The position numbers were made by a program, and so were the translations under genes. From a virus, in IMG/VR virus record IMGVR_UViG_3300035698_011058, positions 1-28,236 of that record: 28,236 bases of DNA; one strand, given 5' to 3'. The notes under the pieces are model-generated. The model saw nothing but the letters and a program-made list of their open reading frames with translations, was not told the DNA's origin and ran no database searches. Shown here one piece after another: positions 1 through 7,159 of this stretch (its first letter is position 1; each line of letters opens with the position of its first letter).

Positions 1-490
1 AAATATTATTGATGAAACTAATGATAAATTAGATTATAATTTCAAGGAGGCATTACACCCAATTAATCCATTCAACATAGAACCTCCTAAGATAACAGAT
101 ATACATATTAACTTACTTAAGCAGTGGGATAGCGTTAGAGATAGCGTTAGAGATAGCGTTAGGGAGAGCGTTTGGGATAGCGTTAGGAATAGCGTTTGGG
201 ATAGCGTTAGAGATAGCGTTAGGGAGAGCGTTAGGAATAGCGTTTGGAATAATGTTTGGAATAGCGTTGGGGATAGCGTTAGGGATAGTGTTTGGTCATA
301 TGTCTCTTCCTTGTACCCTGGAATAAAAAAGTGGAAATATATAGATCACAAGAAAGGAGTTAATCCTTTTCAACCCAATATAGATCTTTGGCATATGGGT
401 TTAGTCCCTAGCTTTGATGGTAAATTGTGGCGATTGCATGGCGGTAAAGAGGGTGAAGTTTTATTTGGAATAGACAAGGTGAATTTATGA
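1..490 (+). CDS. partial repeat protein with tandem 'xSVx' tetrapeptides (5' end outside window)
   Basis: The reading frame is open from base 2 to the stop at 488-490; its start lies upstream. The visible part has a short N-terminal stretch ([20 protein letters not shown]), then 14 tandem tetrapeptides of the form D/E/N-S-V-R/W, then a non-repetitive C-terminal region rich in Trp and Gly ([39 protein letters not shown]). From memory, proteins with SVW/SVR tracts and a similar 'PSFDGK.WRLHGG' tail recur in phages and metagenomes with no assigned function. The regular period of four suggests a solenoid or extended helix, which is inference. The stop overlaps the next start as ATGA, so the two genes are probably translationally coupled. 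No function is claimed. Confidence 0.8.
   Translation, partial: NIIDETNDKLDYNFKEALHPINPFNIEPPKITDIHINLLKQWDSVRDSVRDSVRESVWDSVRNSVWDSVRDSVRESVRNSVWNNVWNSVGDSVRDSVWSYVSSLYPGIKKWKYIDHKKGVNPFQPNIDLWHMGLVPSFDGKLWRLHGGKEGEVLFGIDKVNL
128..295 (+). repeat. 14 x 12-bp in-frame tandem repeat (GAT AGC GTT AGR/TGG)
   Basis: Fourteen 12-nt units encode the tetrapeptides in order: DSVR x3, [16 protein letters not shown] x2, [24 protein letters not shown]. The fourth codon switches among AGA, AGG, TGG and GGG, so Arg, Trp and Gly interchange mostly by one first-base change. The S and V codons are almost invariant (AGC GTT). This is a coding minisatellite, not a CRISPR array: there are no unique spacers. 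Confidence 0.95.
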
Positions 491-819
491 GAAAAAGACG
501 AAATATAAAAAAACTATACATTGATTATGAACTTAAAATCAAAAAGTGTAGTATCTGCGGAGAGATTAAACCATTTGGACAGTTTTATTTTGGCGAGTAC
601 GAACAAATTAAGTATGCGTGTATTGATTGTTATAAGAGAGGAAACCTATTGAGATATTATGAAAGAGTATTGAAAAAATTACAAGAAGACAGAGGAAGTA
701 TTCAAGAAAAAAGCGCAAAAGAACAGAAGGCCGAAAGAGCGTATCAAGCTCTTGTAAAGATTCAGTACGACACGGCACTGAACAAATCAAAGATGCTAGA
801 TACAAAAAATTTGGATTAG
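487..819 (+). CDS. small zinc-ribbon-like protein
   Basis: This 110-residue protein starts inside the stop of the repeat gene (ATGA). Residues 21-24 give CSIC and residues 45-48 give CIDC; two CxxC pairs spaced like this make a zinc ribbon or a treble-clef half of an HNH-type fold likely. The spacing resembles small phage zinc-binding or HNH-like proteins, but I see no HNH catalytic histidines. The C-terminal half is charged and helical (KKLQEDRGSIQEKSAKEQKAE). It ends 2 bp before the convergent end of the terminase gene, with no terminator hairpin visible between them. A DNA-binding or nuclease-accessory role is only a guess. Confidence 0.75.
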   Translation: MRKRRNIKKLYIDYELKIKKCSICGEIKPFGQFYFGEYEQIKYACIDCYKRGNLLRYYERVLKKLQEDRGSIQEKSAKEQKAERAYQALVKIQYDTALNKSKMLDTKNLD

Positions 820-821
820 GT

Positions 822-2507
822 CTAGGTAAACGATGATTCGGTGTCTCTGCGTTTATTATAGTATTTAATTCTCTGGGCCAATGGTTTTACTGCGGTTTCG
901 CCAAAAATGATATCTTCATCCTGTTTTGCCGGATAATGGGCCTTAAAATTGCCAGCTACCTGCTGCCTGATGGCCTGTATCGCGATACAAGCGGCGACTA
1001 CTCTGTCCTTACTGTTTAGTATGACATTACCATCAGGCTCAACTACAAGGGTGATCATCTCCTTTAAAAGCTCTGGGTCTTTTATCTTTAAGATACCATC
1101 TCTGTATAGCTCAACGAAATCATCAAGCATTGCCATTTTAGTTTTCTTATTGGTTAGCCAACCCAGTTTCGGAGTTATCTTCTCTGCTCTCTCTTCCTTG
1201 ACCATTCTTAGATAGATATTAGGGTAATCGTTCTCTTTTATTTTTGCCACAGTCGCATGGCCATGGTTGTTTTTCTCTGGAGCAAGTAGGGCGTCTTTGT
1301 AATATTTACCAACCCGACACATCTCTGTACCGAATAGGTCGGGGTCTAATCTTCCATAAAAGGAGAATGTCTGGTTATAATCTTTGTCAATACCAAACAT
1401 AGCAGAAGCGTCACCACTTTCAAGCCCCTCGGCAACATCACCACCTATGGCGTATACTTTTTTATCCTTGACCTTTTCGTATAATTTATATCTACCATGT
1501 TCCTCTTGACAAAACTCTCCATTGCCGTTAAATTCCCCCTCGATTACCTCCGTAGTCAGACATGCAAGGTCATCCATTATTCTGCTTATTTCGAATACCG
1601 TTCTTCCCGAAGCGATAAACGCCTCCTCCGGGGAGGACGGATATTCTTGTTTAAACTGAGTAACCGGATCGAGCAAGGCACTACCTAACTCGTTTCTTAT
1701 TTTGTATCGTCGCCAGTTTATTTTGTTGTCTGTGATTTGAGGGTGTCTTTTTTGGATGTCTCTCTCTTCTCTTGTTGCGGAGAAGTCCCTATCTGTTTTG
1801 ATTTCATATTCGGAATTGTCGAACCAGGGGAAGAAAATGGGTGTAAAGTCTGAGTCGCCTTGCTCGGCCGCCCTCCACCTGTTGTAAAACTCTTCTCCTT
1901 TTCCTCCCATTCCATTGGCCGTGGATTCAATGATAATTGCAGTCCCAGGCTTAAGCGGTACCGATTGGAACAGTCCTGACACAGTAACACCGGCATCTGG
2001 CCAGAAAGCAAATTCTGAGCAATGGAGATAATGAATTGTCCCGGATCTTCCTGCCGTAGTTCTTCCAGCAGTCTCAAGGCCGATTGACGACAACAGGCCC
2101 GGGTTGGCATCTCTCGCTTTTTCATCCGCATTTTCAAAGACAAGTGCTTTTTCATTTGAATACCTCTTCATTGGTCTAATATCTAGTGGTGAAAAATCAT
2201 AATATCTTTTAGTCATATTAAACAAGTTATTTGTTGAGTCTCTGTCATGAGCGATAACAACGCCTTTTCTATAAAAAGCGGTGGCCGTTTTATGGTAAAG
2301 GTAGGCAGTACCCCAGGTTGATATGCCTAATTGCCTCGCTTTTAAAACAATTATTCTCACCGGCTTACCGGCCATCTCTGCCTTTGTAACTATGTCCGTT
2401 AATTGTCTTTGATAGGTATTGTTGTTTAGGCCTACCAACATTGAATCTTTAGTAAGTATCTTTAAAAAGTTTTGAGAATAAAAGTTAATATCAAGAATCG
2501 GATTCAT
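822..2507 (-). CDS. terL: terminase large subunit
   Basis: This 561-residue ATPase/nuclease pumps DNA into the procapsid and cuts it. The ATPase half shows a Walker A-like KARQLGIST (about residues 56-64), a Walker B-like run ending in SEFAFW (about 165-170), and the coupling motif IIESTANG (about 192-199). The RNase H-like nuclease half shows IGGDVAEG with its metal-binding Asp (about 354-361), a middle segment EKNNHGHATV, and a C-terminal KDRVVAACIA with another acidic residue. Length is normal for the family. The start overlaps the end of the small subunit by 17 nt, so the pair is coupled. It lies at the far end of the minus-strand late region from the portal, with the whole tail and lysis set between, and is read from its own promoter. 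Confidence 0.95.
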   Translation of the reverse strand: MNPILDINFYSQNFLKILTKDSMLVGLNNNTYQRQLTDIVTKAEMAGKPVRIIVLKARQLGISTWGTAYLYHKTATAFYRKGVVIAHDRDSTNNLFNMTKRYYDFSPLDIRPMKRYSNEKALVFENADEKARDANPGLLSSIGLETAGRTTAGRSGTIHYLHCSEFAFWPDAGVTVSGLFQSVPLKPGTAIIIESTANGMGGKGEEFYNRWRAAEQGDSDFTPIFFPWFDNSEYEIKTDRDFSATREERDIQKRHPQITDNKINWRRYKIRNELGSALLDPVTQFKQEYPSSPEEAFIASGRTVFEISRIMDDLACLTTEVIEGEFNGNGEFCQEEHGRYKLYEKVKDKKVYAIGGDVAEGLESGDASAMFGIDKDYNQTFSFYGRLDPDLFGTEMCRVGKYYKDALLAPEKNNHGHATVAKIKENDYPNIYLRMVKEERAEKITPKLGWLTNKKTKMAMLDDFVELYRDGILKIKDPELLKEMITLVVEPDGNVILNSKDRVVAACIAIQAIRQQVAGNFKAHYPAKQDEDIIFGETAVKPLAQRIKYYNKRRDTESSFT

Positions 2508-2928
2508 CTGATTTAACTACCTCACCTTCTATCGTGTTTTTTGCAAGTAGCGCTTGTAGATAGTCCTCGATGCTGGACCTGGGAGCATCTATAGTTATAT
2601 CTTTAACTTCCGTGACTTTGCCAACTAGTCTATCAAGTAGGAAACTAAACCTAGCAGGGTCGCCCTTCTTGATACCCTCCGTTAGTGTTTTGATTACTAG
2701 GAGGTCAAATGTTTTTGTTTTCGGGTCGTAAAAAAATTCATTCAATTTCTTAACCGGCATATTAATGTATCGATCAATAAGAATAACAAGAAGAGTCTTA
2801 TTCCTATTCTTCATTTCTCTCACTTCTTTTGGTTCTTTAGTACCGGAGGGATTTCTACACTCGCCTTTTTGGATAATCTTTAGATTTTTTTTAGATGCTA
2901 ATGCGGAGCCTTTGCCTGGTCCTTCCAT
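2491..2928 (-). CDS. terS: terminase small subunit (probable)
   Basis: A 145-residue basic protein directly upstream of and overlapping terL. It has a Lys-rich N-terminus, a helical middle, and GDPARFSFLLDRLVGKV (about residues 95-111), which resembles the C-terminal part of many small terminase or terminase-associated proteins. I chose the ATG at 2928 over the GTG at 2949 because AAGGAAG sits 3 nt upstream of the ATG, while the GTG lies inside the conserved leader hairpin. The scaffold gene has the same arrangement, GTG-AGC then seven codons to ATG-GAA, which supports the downstream start in both. The subunit would recognise viral DNA and feed it to TerL. Assignment rests on position and this segment. 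Confidence 0.75.
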   Translation of the reverse strand: MEGPGKGSALASKKNLKIIQKGECRNPSGTKEPKEVREMKNRNKTLLVILIDRYINMPVKKLNEFFYDPKTKTFDLLVIKTLTEGIKKGDPARFSFLLDRLVGKVTEVKDITIDAPRSSIEDYLQALLAKNTIEGEVVKSDESDS

Positions 2929-2942
2929 TGTCTTCCTTCGGC

Positions 2943-2964
2943 TGCTCACAAGTGTCGTGAGTCC
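2943..2964 (-). promoter_or_regulatory. 5'-leader stem-loop element, copy 1 (terminase mRNA)
   Basis: A 22-bp sequence repeated exactly at 20153-20174. Read on the minus strand it begins GGA, then forms CTCAC-GACACTT-GTGAG, a 5-bp stem with a 7-nt loop. It begins about 7 nt after a TATAAT -10 box, so the mRNA should start at or within a base or two of the element. It ends 14 bp before the start ATG, with the Shine-Dalgarno site between. Likely an mRNA 5' stabiliser or translation control element; that role is inference. Confidence 0.7.
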
Positions 2965-2971
2965 TGATAAT

Positions 2972-3005
2972 ATTATATTACCTCACATAAAGTAGAAGTT
3001 GGCAA
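2972..3005 (-). promoter_or_regulatory. sigma70-like promoter for terS-terL
   Basis: The minus strand has TATAAT at 2977-2972 (or TAATAT at 2980-2975). A candidate -35, TTGCCA at 3005-3000, is 19 bp from the second of these, which is long. The -10 is strong, the -35 weak, so activation by a phage factor is possible. Confidence 0.45.
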
Positions 3006-3072
3006 ATTTGCTATTTTGACTCACCCTCAAATAGCGAGAACCCTTTCTTTATTACAAGGATCCCGAATGATT

Positions 3073-3101
3073 TTGACTCTGAGCGGTCGCACTGTTAACT
3101 T
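3073..3101 (+). promoter_or_regulatory. possible promoter for the small plus-strand membrane gene
   Basis: TTGACT (3073-3078), a 17-bp spacer, then TAACTT (3096-3101). The -35 is good and the -10 poor. It would drive the gene starting at 3141, divergent from the terminase promoter. Confidence 0.25.
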
Positions 3102-3140
3102 CCCTCATCTGCTAGAAAAGTCTACAAAAGGGAGAATGCG

Positions 3141-3356
3141 ATGGCGTTGATAAAGATTTTCTTAAAAATAGTATTCGCACTGGCAGGGGTCTACTTCCTC
3201 TACAGTTTTAGTATCCCCTTCTTTAATGACCCGCTAATTAGGTTAAATGATGATGCCATAAACAAAGTAGAGCTTTCGCCAATGCCTGTCTCGGTAGATG
3301 GGTGGCCACCGACTGCAACCGCTAACAGCGTTATATATTACCGGGTCAAGGAATAA
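3141..3356 (+). CDS. small single-pass membrane protein, opposite strand to its neighbours
   Basis: A 71-residue protein with GGGAG 6 nt before the ATG. Residues 5-25 form one transmembrane segment (IFLKIVFALAGVYFLYSFSI); the rest is a short polar tail containing SVDGWPP. It sits alone on the plus strand between terS and the convergent 75-residue membrane gene. I do not recognise the family. An early-expressed membrane protein (for example superinfection exclusion) is conceivable from size and orientation but unsupported by motif. Confidence 0.6.
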   Translation: MALIKIFLKIVFALAGVYFLYSFSIPFFNDPLIRLNDDAINKVELSPMPVSVDGWPPTATANSVIYYRVKE

Positions 3357-3361
3357 GAGGT

Positions 3362-3387
3362 AGACAAGTTATTTATCTAATTTGTCT
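3362..3387. terminator. 10-bp hairpin between convergent genes (possible bidirectional terminator)
   Basis: AGACAAGTTA and TAATTTGTCT pair over ten positions (one G-T wobble) around a 6-nt TTTATC loop. It follows the stop of the plus-strand gene by 5 nt and overlaps the stop codon of the minus-strand gene. Neither side has a run of T, so it is not a canonical rho-independent terminator; it may block read-through or protect 3' ends. Confidence 0.4.
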
Positions 3388-3596
3388 CTGATCCACTTGA
3401 TATCATCCCTGATGTATTTTAAATGATTCCTAGTGTCTTCTCTAGCATCGGCGGCCTCTTCCTTTAGGCTTTGAATCTTAACGTCATTGGTATTTGTCCT
3501 AATAATAGCAGCGCTCCCTGCTGTTATTGCGGTTACAAGGGACGCGGCTATAACTATCGGTACTGCTTTAGACAAGATTGTGTTTTTTGCCATCAT
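3369..3596 (-). CDS. small TM plus coiled-coil protein (holin- or spanin-like candidate)
   Basis: A 75-residue protein. Residues 8-33 are hydrophobic (LSKAVPIVIAASLVTAITAG) and the remainder is a charged helix (IQSLKEEAADAREDTRNHLK) with heptad-like spacing, ending IKWIRDKLDK. AAGGGATT precedes tandem ATG codons. One N-terminal TM followed by a periplasmic or cytoplasmic coiled coil is the shape of inner-membrane spanins and of some small holin partners. It is the gene downstream of the tail fibre, a common site for lysis genes. No family signature is visible, so the lysis role is inference. Confidence 0.6.
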   Translation of the reverse strand: MMAKNTILSKAVPIVIAASLVTAITAGSAAIIRTNTNDVKIQSLKEEAADAREDTRNHLKYIRDDIKWIRDKLDK

Positions 3597-3608
3597 AATC
3601 CCTTATTC

Positions 3609-5798
3609 TTAAAGTTCTGCGGATGCCGTCCAGGAATAATTATAATACGCACCGTTATTTGTAGAGTCGCTTGTCATATAGCAACCAAATGAATCGACAT
3701 AATTATTTAATAATGTTGGGTTGGTTGTTGCAGGAAAACCAATCTCAGAACCATAAGCGAAAGTCATTGTGGGTGCAGCACGTTTTGTAGTTTTAAACCC
3801 AACAAAAGAGTGGTAATTTTGCCCACTGGTAGACATCCCCGACCATCCTTGGCCATATGTACCTGCACCAACTTCGTAGTACCTTTGACAAGCGTGGAGA
3901 TCCTCACCATATGGTTTTGCTTCAAATGCTGTGTATACTCCAATCTCTAGCTTTGCCCCTGATATCTCGATATAATCTCCAGTATCAACAGTAGTAGAAC
4001 CAAAAGCGGTATCGGCCGCAATCAAAGCGTACAATGAAAGGGCACTTGGCGCCGCAGTTATGGAGCTATTCCCTTGCAATAATTCCCAAGCTCCTCCACC
4101 AGTGTGGGTATTACTAGCAACTTCCGCACCTGTTGAATATAGTACTAACCTAGCATCTGCATTGTCTGATTTTACCCATGCGGATATCGTTACTGATGTT
4201 TGACCATTAAACTTAGTATAATATTCTATCGGCTGAGAAACCCCCATTACACCGTTGCCAGTATTTGTGGCAATCATTTTAAGAGATTTAGACCCTGACA
4301 ATGCTGCTGGTTGGCTAGCCGTTACTTGTTGAATGTCTGCTGTCGTCGTGGCCAGAGTCGTTTTCCATCTATCTATCGAATATGTACTATTGGTTGCTCC
4401 GGTAGCGGTAGTTATTGCAGTTCTTTGATTGATCTGTATATCCGCGTTGTCTAACCAATTTCGGTGAGGTGGTTCTACGGTTGTTCTACCATTAAGCAAT
4501 TCAAGCTCTGTCTGGTCTACTGTAGACACGTCAAAAGCAGATGTTCCATTGTATACAGGTACAAAATTGTCTGTACCTGCCGCCAATGGCGTTCCACCTG
4601 CAACAATGTAAACAGATGCCGAGGCGGTTGCTACGCTTAATATTCCCGTTGAGTCGAGATAGGCAACTTCTGTATTTGAATAGTTTCTGAAGGAAACAGT
4701 ATTAGCGCCAATATCATCTCCCATTCTAATGATTTGTTCTATTCCAGAGGGTACCGTAATAACATCGACATGATCTCTAGTCGTGATCATTTTACCAGAG
4801 CTGCTATGTGCATATGTTATTTCTGCAATCTCCATGACTTTGCCGGTCGAAGGTACAACATTAGTTAGATTACCTCCGGTAGCCATGTATACAGTATCGC
4901 CATCATTCCATGATTCGGAAGTACCTGGAGAACCAGTGCCATCGGTATCAATATTTGTTATTTCTCCGCCAATTCTTACTAATATTTGTTGACCGTCTGT
5001 TTTAGTTTCGGCCGCAACTCCTATTGCGTGAATCTTTGCGGAATTGGTATTATCACATAATGATACATCTGCTGTTTGACCAGTTGCCCCAGAAGTATAA
5101 ACACATTGACCTATTGTTATTCCTCCCGCTTCGCTAACCCTACCCTGTATAGTTAGTGCCGATGCAGCGGCAGCGCCCACATTAGTGATATTGCTTCCAT
5201 CACCAGCAAAAGCAACAGCGGATAGTTGCGTCCCGTCAAATGATAAGTTTGGAGATGATTTAACTCTATCGCTTGCGTCAAAGTATGCAACTTCTGTTGC
5301 AGTGCCAGAGCCGGTTACTACAGGTGTAGAGCTAACTGTTAACGTGCCTTGAAAGTCAGAGTCTAAGTAATGTATTACTGATGCACTAGAGGCAAGCATA
5401 ACGGGCGTTGATGCTGCTCTAATGTCTATTGTATCGACATCAGCAGTTGACTCAACGTTTATATAAGTATCGCCGTCAGCATCTTGTATCGCAGAGTTAA
5501 AACCACTTGATACTATTTGCGTCCAATTAGTAGAGGATCCACTGTCTGTTTTACGATAAATAGTCCCAGTTCCACTTTGAAAATACAAAGAACCCTCTGC
5601 ACCTGTTTTTGCAACAGAACTTGGATCATCAGTATCATTAGTTATAAATCTCAGGTCGCTACTTTTAAACTTAAAGTTAGACTTAAGTGCCTTAACATCA
5701 GATCCGTTAAATATAACCGCTTTGCCACCATATTGCGCATTAGCAGTAAAACATAAACAAGAGATCAAAAAGACAAAAGAAAATAGTAGAAACTTCAT
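3609..5798 (-). CDS. tail fibre / receptor-binding protein with an N-terminal signal peptide
   Basis: A 729-residue fibre-type protein with AAAGGAT before the ATG. Residues 1-21 form a typical Sec signal (MKFLLFSFVFLISCLCFTANA, cut after ANA), unexpected for a virion fibre; LISC within it also fits a lipobox. The N-terminal mature part contains GAEGSLYFQSGTGTIYRK and GSSTNW, a module seen in phage fibres. The middle is a Ser/Thr/Gly/Asp-rich beta-repetitive region. From about residue 445 comes NWLDNADIQINQR...YSIDRWK, then a jelly-roll-like domain and, near 635, ACQRYYE, all typical of carbohydrate-binding C-terminal domains of tail fibres. It probably binds the host surface. Four cysteines lie in the mature part. 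Neighbours are small virion-type proteins upstream and a membrane protein downstream. Confidence 0.85.
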   Translation of the reverse strand: MKFLLFSFVFLISCLCFTANAQYGGKAVIFNGSDVKALKSNFKFKSSDLRFITNDTDDPSSVAKTGAEGSLYFQSGTGTIYRKTDSGSSTNWTQIVSSGFNSAIQDADGDTYINVESTADVDTIDIRAASTPVMLASSASVIHYLDSDFQGTLTVSSTPVVTGSGTATEVAYFDASDRVKSSPNLSFDGTQLSAVAFAGDGSNITNVGAAAASALTIQGRVSEAGGITIGQCVYTSGATGQTADVSLCDNTNSAKIHAIGVAAETKTDGQQILVRIGGEITNIDTDGTGSPGTSESWNDGDTVYMATGGNLTNVVPSTGKVMEIAEITYAHSSSGKMITTRDHVDVITVPSGIEQIIRMGDDIGANTVSFRNYSNTEVAYLDSTGILSVATASASVYIVAGGTPLAAGTDNFVPVYNGTSAFDVSTVDQTELELLNGRTTVEPPHRNWLDNADIQINQRTAITTATGATNSTYSIDRWKTTLATTTADIQQVTASQPAALSGSKSLKMIATNTGNGVMGVSQPIEYYTKFNGQTSVTISAWVKSDNADARLVLYSTGAEVASNTHTGGGAWELLQGNSSITAAPSALSLYALIAADTAFGSTTVDTGDYIEISGAKLEIGVYTAFEAKPYGEDLHACQRYYEVGAGTYGQGWSGMSTSGQNYHSFVGFKTTKRAAPTMTFAYGSEIGFPATTNPTLLNNYVDSFGCYMTSDSTNNGAYYNYSWTASAEL

Positions 5799-5802
5799 GT
5801 AA

Positions 5803-6171
5803 TTATCCTTTAAAATTAATAGCTATGTAACCCGTTGATATAGCAACATCCTTCATATTCCTAAGACCTAAAGCAGTACCCGCCGGTAGCTTGACCTCAA
5901 CAGCGCCGCCGCCCAGAGGCAAGATACATTCAAGGACCGGAGTACCCGCTGGATCAGAATAAAGACCAATAAACTCTCCGATATCCTCAACCGATTGCAC
6001 CATTTGTATTTCATTTGCCAAGGATGCAACGATAGTGACGGGTGTAGCGGATGATTTTGGTATAGACGTTGTTCCCGTGTTTAATAGCGGGGTTGTATCT
6101 ATAAAATCTAAAACGTCTAGGTGCCTAATCTTCGTTTGTGTCACGGGTAATTTCATGTAACAAGTGCTCAT
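5803..6171 (-). CDS. small virion-type protein, function unknown
   Basis: A 122-residue, beta-rich protein (TPVTIVASLANEIQMVQS; GGAVEVKLPAGTALGLRNMK) directly upstream of the fibre gene and downstream of another small protein in the same transcript. GAGGA lies 7 nt before the ATG. The composition and ending (ISTGYIAINFKG) resemble short baseplate- or fibre-associated phage proteins that form one beta-sandwich. No signal peptide. A structural or fibre-attachment role is inferred only from position. Confidence 0.65.
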   Translation of the reverse strand: MSTCYMKLPVTQTKIRHLDVLDFIDTTPLLNTGTTSIPKSSATPVTIVASLANEIQMVQSVEDIGEFIGLYSDPAGTPVLECILPLGGGAVEVKLPAGTALGLRNMKDVAISTGYIAINFKG

Positions 6172-6173
6172 AG

Positions 6174-6524
6174 TTATATCCTCTTACAGTTAATTATTGC
6201 GCTTATTGATATCTCTCCCGAATCAATTGTCACATAAAGCCTAGCGTAGTAATATGAACACTCGTTAACTTCCCAATTGGAAGACCCAGCACCACTGATA
6301 ACACATTCGGAATCAGGTAAATCATACCAATTTATCCGATCTGTTGAGATTTGAATTTTAATAGAACCTGTTAATGCCGCCGTTTCCTCAGTCCATTGGG
6401 CCGAGATGTCGTACTTATTTTGATTTACTATTTGTTCGTTAGAGGCGGTGCTAGAATCATACGTTTGAACGCCGTTGCCGCCGAATAAACGGATAGCACC
6501 CTCTACTAGATTACTTGATGTCAT
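6174..6524 (-). CDS. small virion-type protein, first gene of the fibre transcript
   Basis: A 116-residue beta-rich protein with GGGGGA 6 nt before its ATG. Segments such as GSIKIQISTDRINWYDLPDS and YYYARLYVTIDSGEISISAI resemble the short beta-sandwich proteins common near phage fibres ('...qvStDg.nW...'). The gene begins a transcript read from the promoter at 6553-6582 and continuing into the fibre gene. The biochemical role is unknown. Confidence 0.65.
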   Translation of the reverse strand: MTSSNLVEGAIRLFGGNGVQTYDSSTASNEQIVNQNKYDISAQWTEETAALTGSIKIQISTDRINWYDLPDSECVISGAGSSNWEVNECSYYYARLYVTIDSGEISISAIINCKRI

Positions 6525-6552
6525 AAATTTCCCCCATTGAAGTGATATATAT

Positions 6553-6582
6553 ATGGTACGATATTAATACAGATTTTGACAA
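6553..6582 (-). promoter_or_regulatory. late-type promoter for the fibre transcript
   Basis: The minus strand has TTGTCA (6582-6577), an 18-bp spacer and TACCAT (6558-6553). Spacer and -10 match the scaffold promoter at 18 of 20 bases (GTATTAATATCGTACCATAT against GTACTAATATCGTACTATAT). Unlike the scaffold and terminase leaders, no hairpin element follows. Confidence 0.6.
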
Positions 6583-6609
6583 CAGAGAATTTACATTTAA
6601 AAATACTGT

Positions 6610-6714
6610 ATGAAAAAACTTAAGCGATATTTCGAAAAATTCGACTTGGTTGAAACTATAATGTTTTTGCTGGTTTCTCTTTTCGTTCTGGCCGGATGGT
6701 CATTTATTCACTAG
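6610..6714 (+). CDS. possible 34-residue single-pass membrane peptide
   Basis: An open frame encodes MKKLKRYFEKFDLVE, then a hydrophobic segment IMFLLVSLFVLAGWSFI, then a stop. A perfect TTGACA lies upstream (6576-6581), but no good -10 and no Shine-Dalgarno site are visible, and it overlaps the end of the convergent lysis-type gene by 11 nt. Charged head plus one TM is typical of small phage membrane peptides, but it may not be expressed. Confidence 0.35.
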   Translation: MKKLKRYFEKFDLVETIMFLLVSLFVLAGWSFIH

Positions 6715-7159
6715 TTGAATACGTTGCAGATCGTAGATCTATCGTTTTATGCGGTAATTGAAAATGAAAATGCAACGCAGTACCGCCATGATGTATACAT
6801 GTACAATGATTGTCTATTCTCTTATAATTCCTATTGCAATAGTCAACTATTTCTTTGGCTTCCTCGTCGGTAAATAGCCTTTTCCACCCATCATTTGTCC
6901 AATGCTGGTCTCTACCATCAAAGGCCAAATATTCTTGATGCACTCCACTTTCTTTAATACCGACTTTGCCTCTTATTCTAGTTATAAAAAGATGTTTGTC
7001 GTATAGCCGCTCAAGTCTATTATCTATATCAACAGCGAGCATTTGCAACATTTTAGGAGCACCGTAAAACTCTTTTGCAACTTGTGGGGTCTTAAAATTT
7101 ATCATGTAGTTACCTGTCAGTAGGTTTATAAGTGTAATTATTTCGATAACGTATACCAT
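6704..7159 (-). CDS. peptidase M15-like protein, candidate endolysin, with a hydrophobic N-terminus
   Basis: A 151-residue protein. SGVHQEYLAFDGR (residues 71-83) and HHGGTALHFHFQLP (123-136) resemble the zinc-binding layout of M15/DD-peptidase folds (His, Asp, later His): H74, D81 and H130 or H132 are candidate ligands. Such enzymes cut peptidoglycan peptides and serve as phage endolysins. The ATG used has GGAG 5 nt upstream, overlapping the previous stop, so residues 1-16 (MVYVIEIITLINLLTG) are probably translated and could be a signal-anchor; a second ATG at residue 19 has only a weak site. Small membrane proteins surround it, consistent with a lysis block. The match is distant, so other metal-dependent hydrolase roles are possible. 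Confidence 0.6.
   Translation of the reverse strand: MVYVIEIITLINLLTGNYMINFKTPQVAKEFYGAPKMLQMLAVDIDNRLERLYDKHLFITRIRGKVGIKESGVHQEYLAFDGRDQHWTNDGWKRLFTDEEAKEIVDYCNRNYKRIDNHCTCIHHGGTALHFHFQLPHKTIDLRSATYSTSE

Noticed and set aside
128-295. CRISPR-like array at the left edge
   Set aside because: The 12-bp units are contiguous and in frame with no unique spacers; it is a coding repeat.
1718-2155. 145-residue minus-strand frame inside terL
   Set aside because: It lies in another frame of a clear terminase gene and shows no domain.
2491-2949. GTG start at 2949 for terS, and the equivalent GTG at 20159 for scaffold
   Set aside because: Both GTG codons lie inside the conserved leader hairpin, while ATG codons seven codons later have purine-rich ribosome sites 3 nt upstream.
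2943-2964. T7-type phage RNA-polymerase promoter, because GGACTCACGAC loosely resembles part of the T7 promoter
   Set aside because: The likeness is limited to GACTCAC, no phage RNA polymerase gene is in the window, and sigma70-like -10 boxes stand directly upstream at the right distance in both copies.
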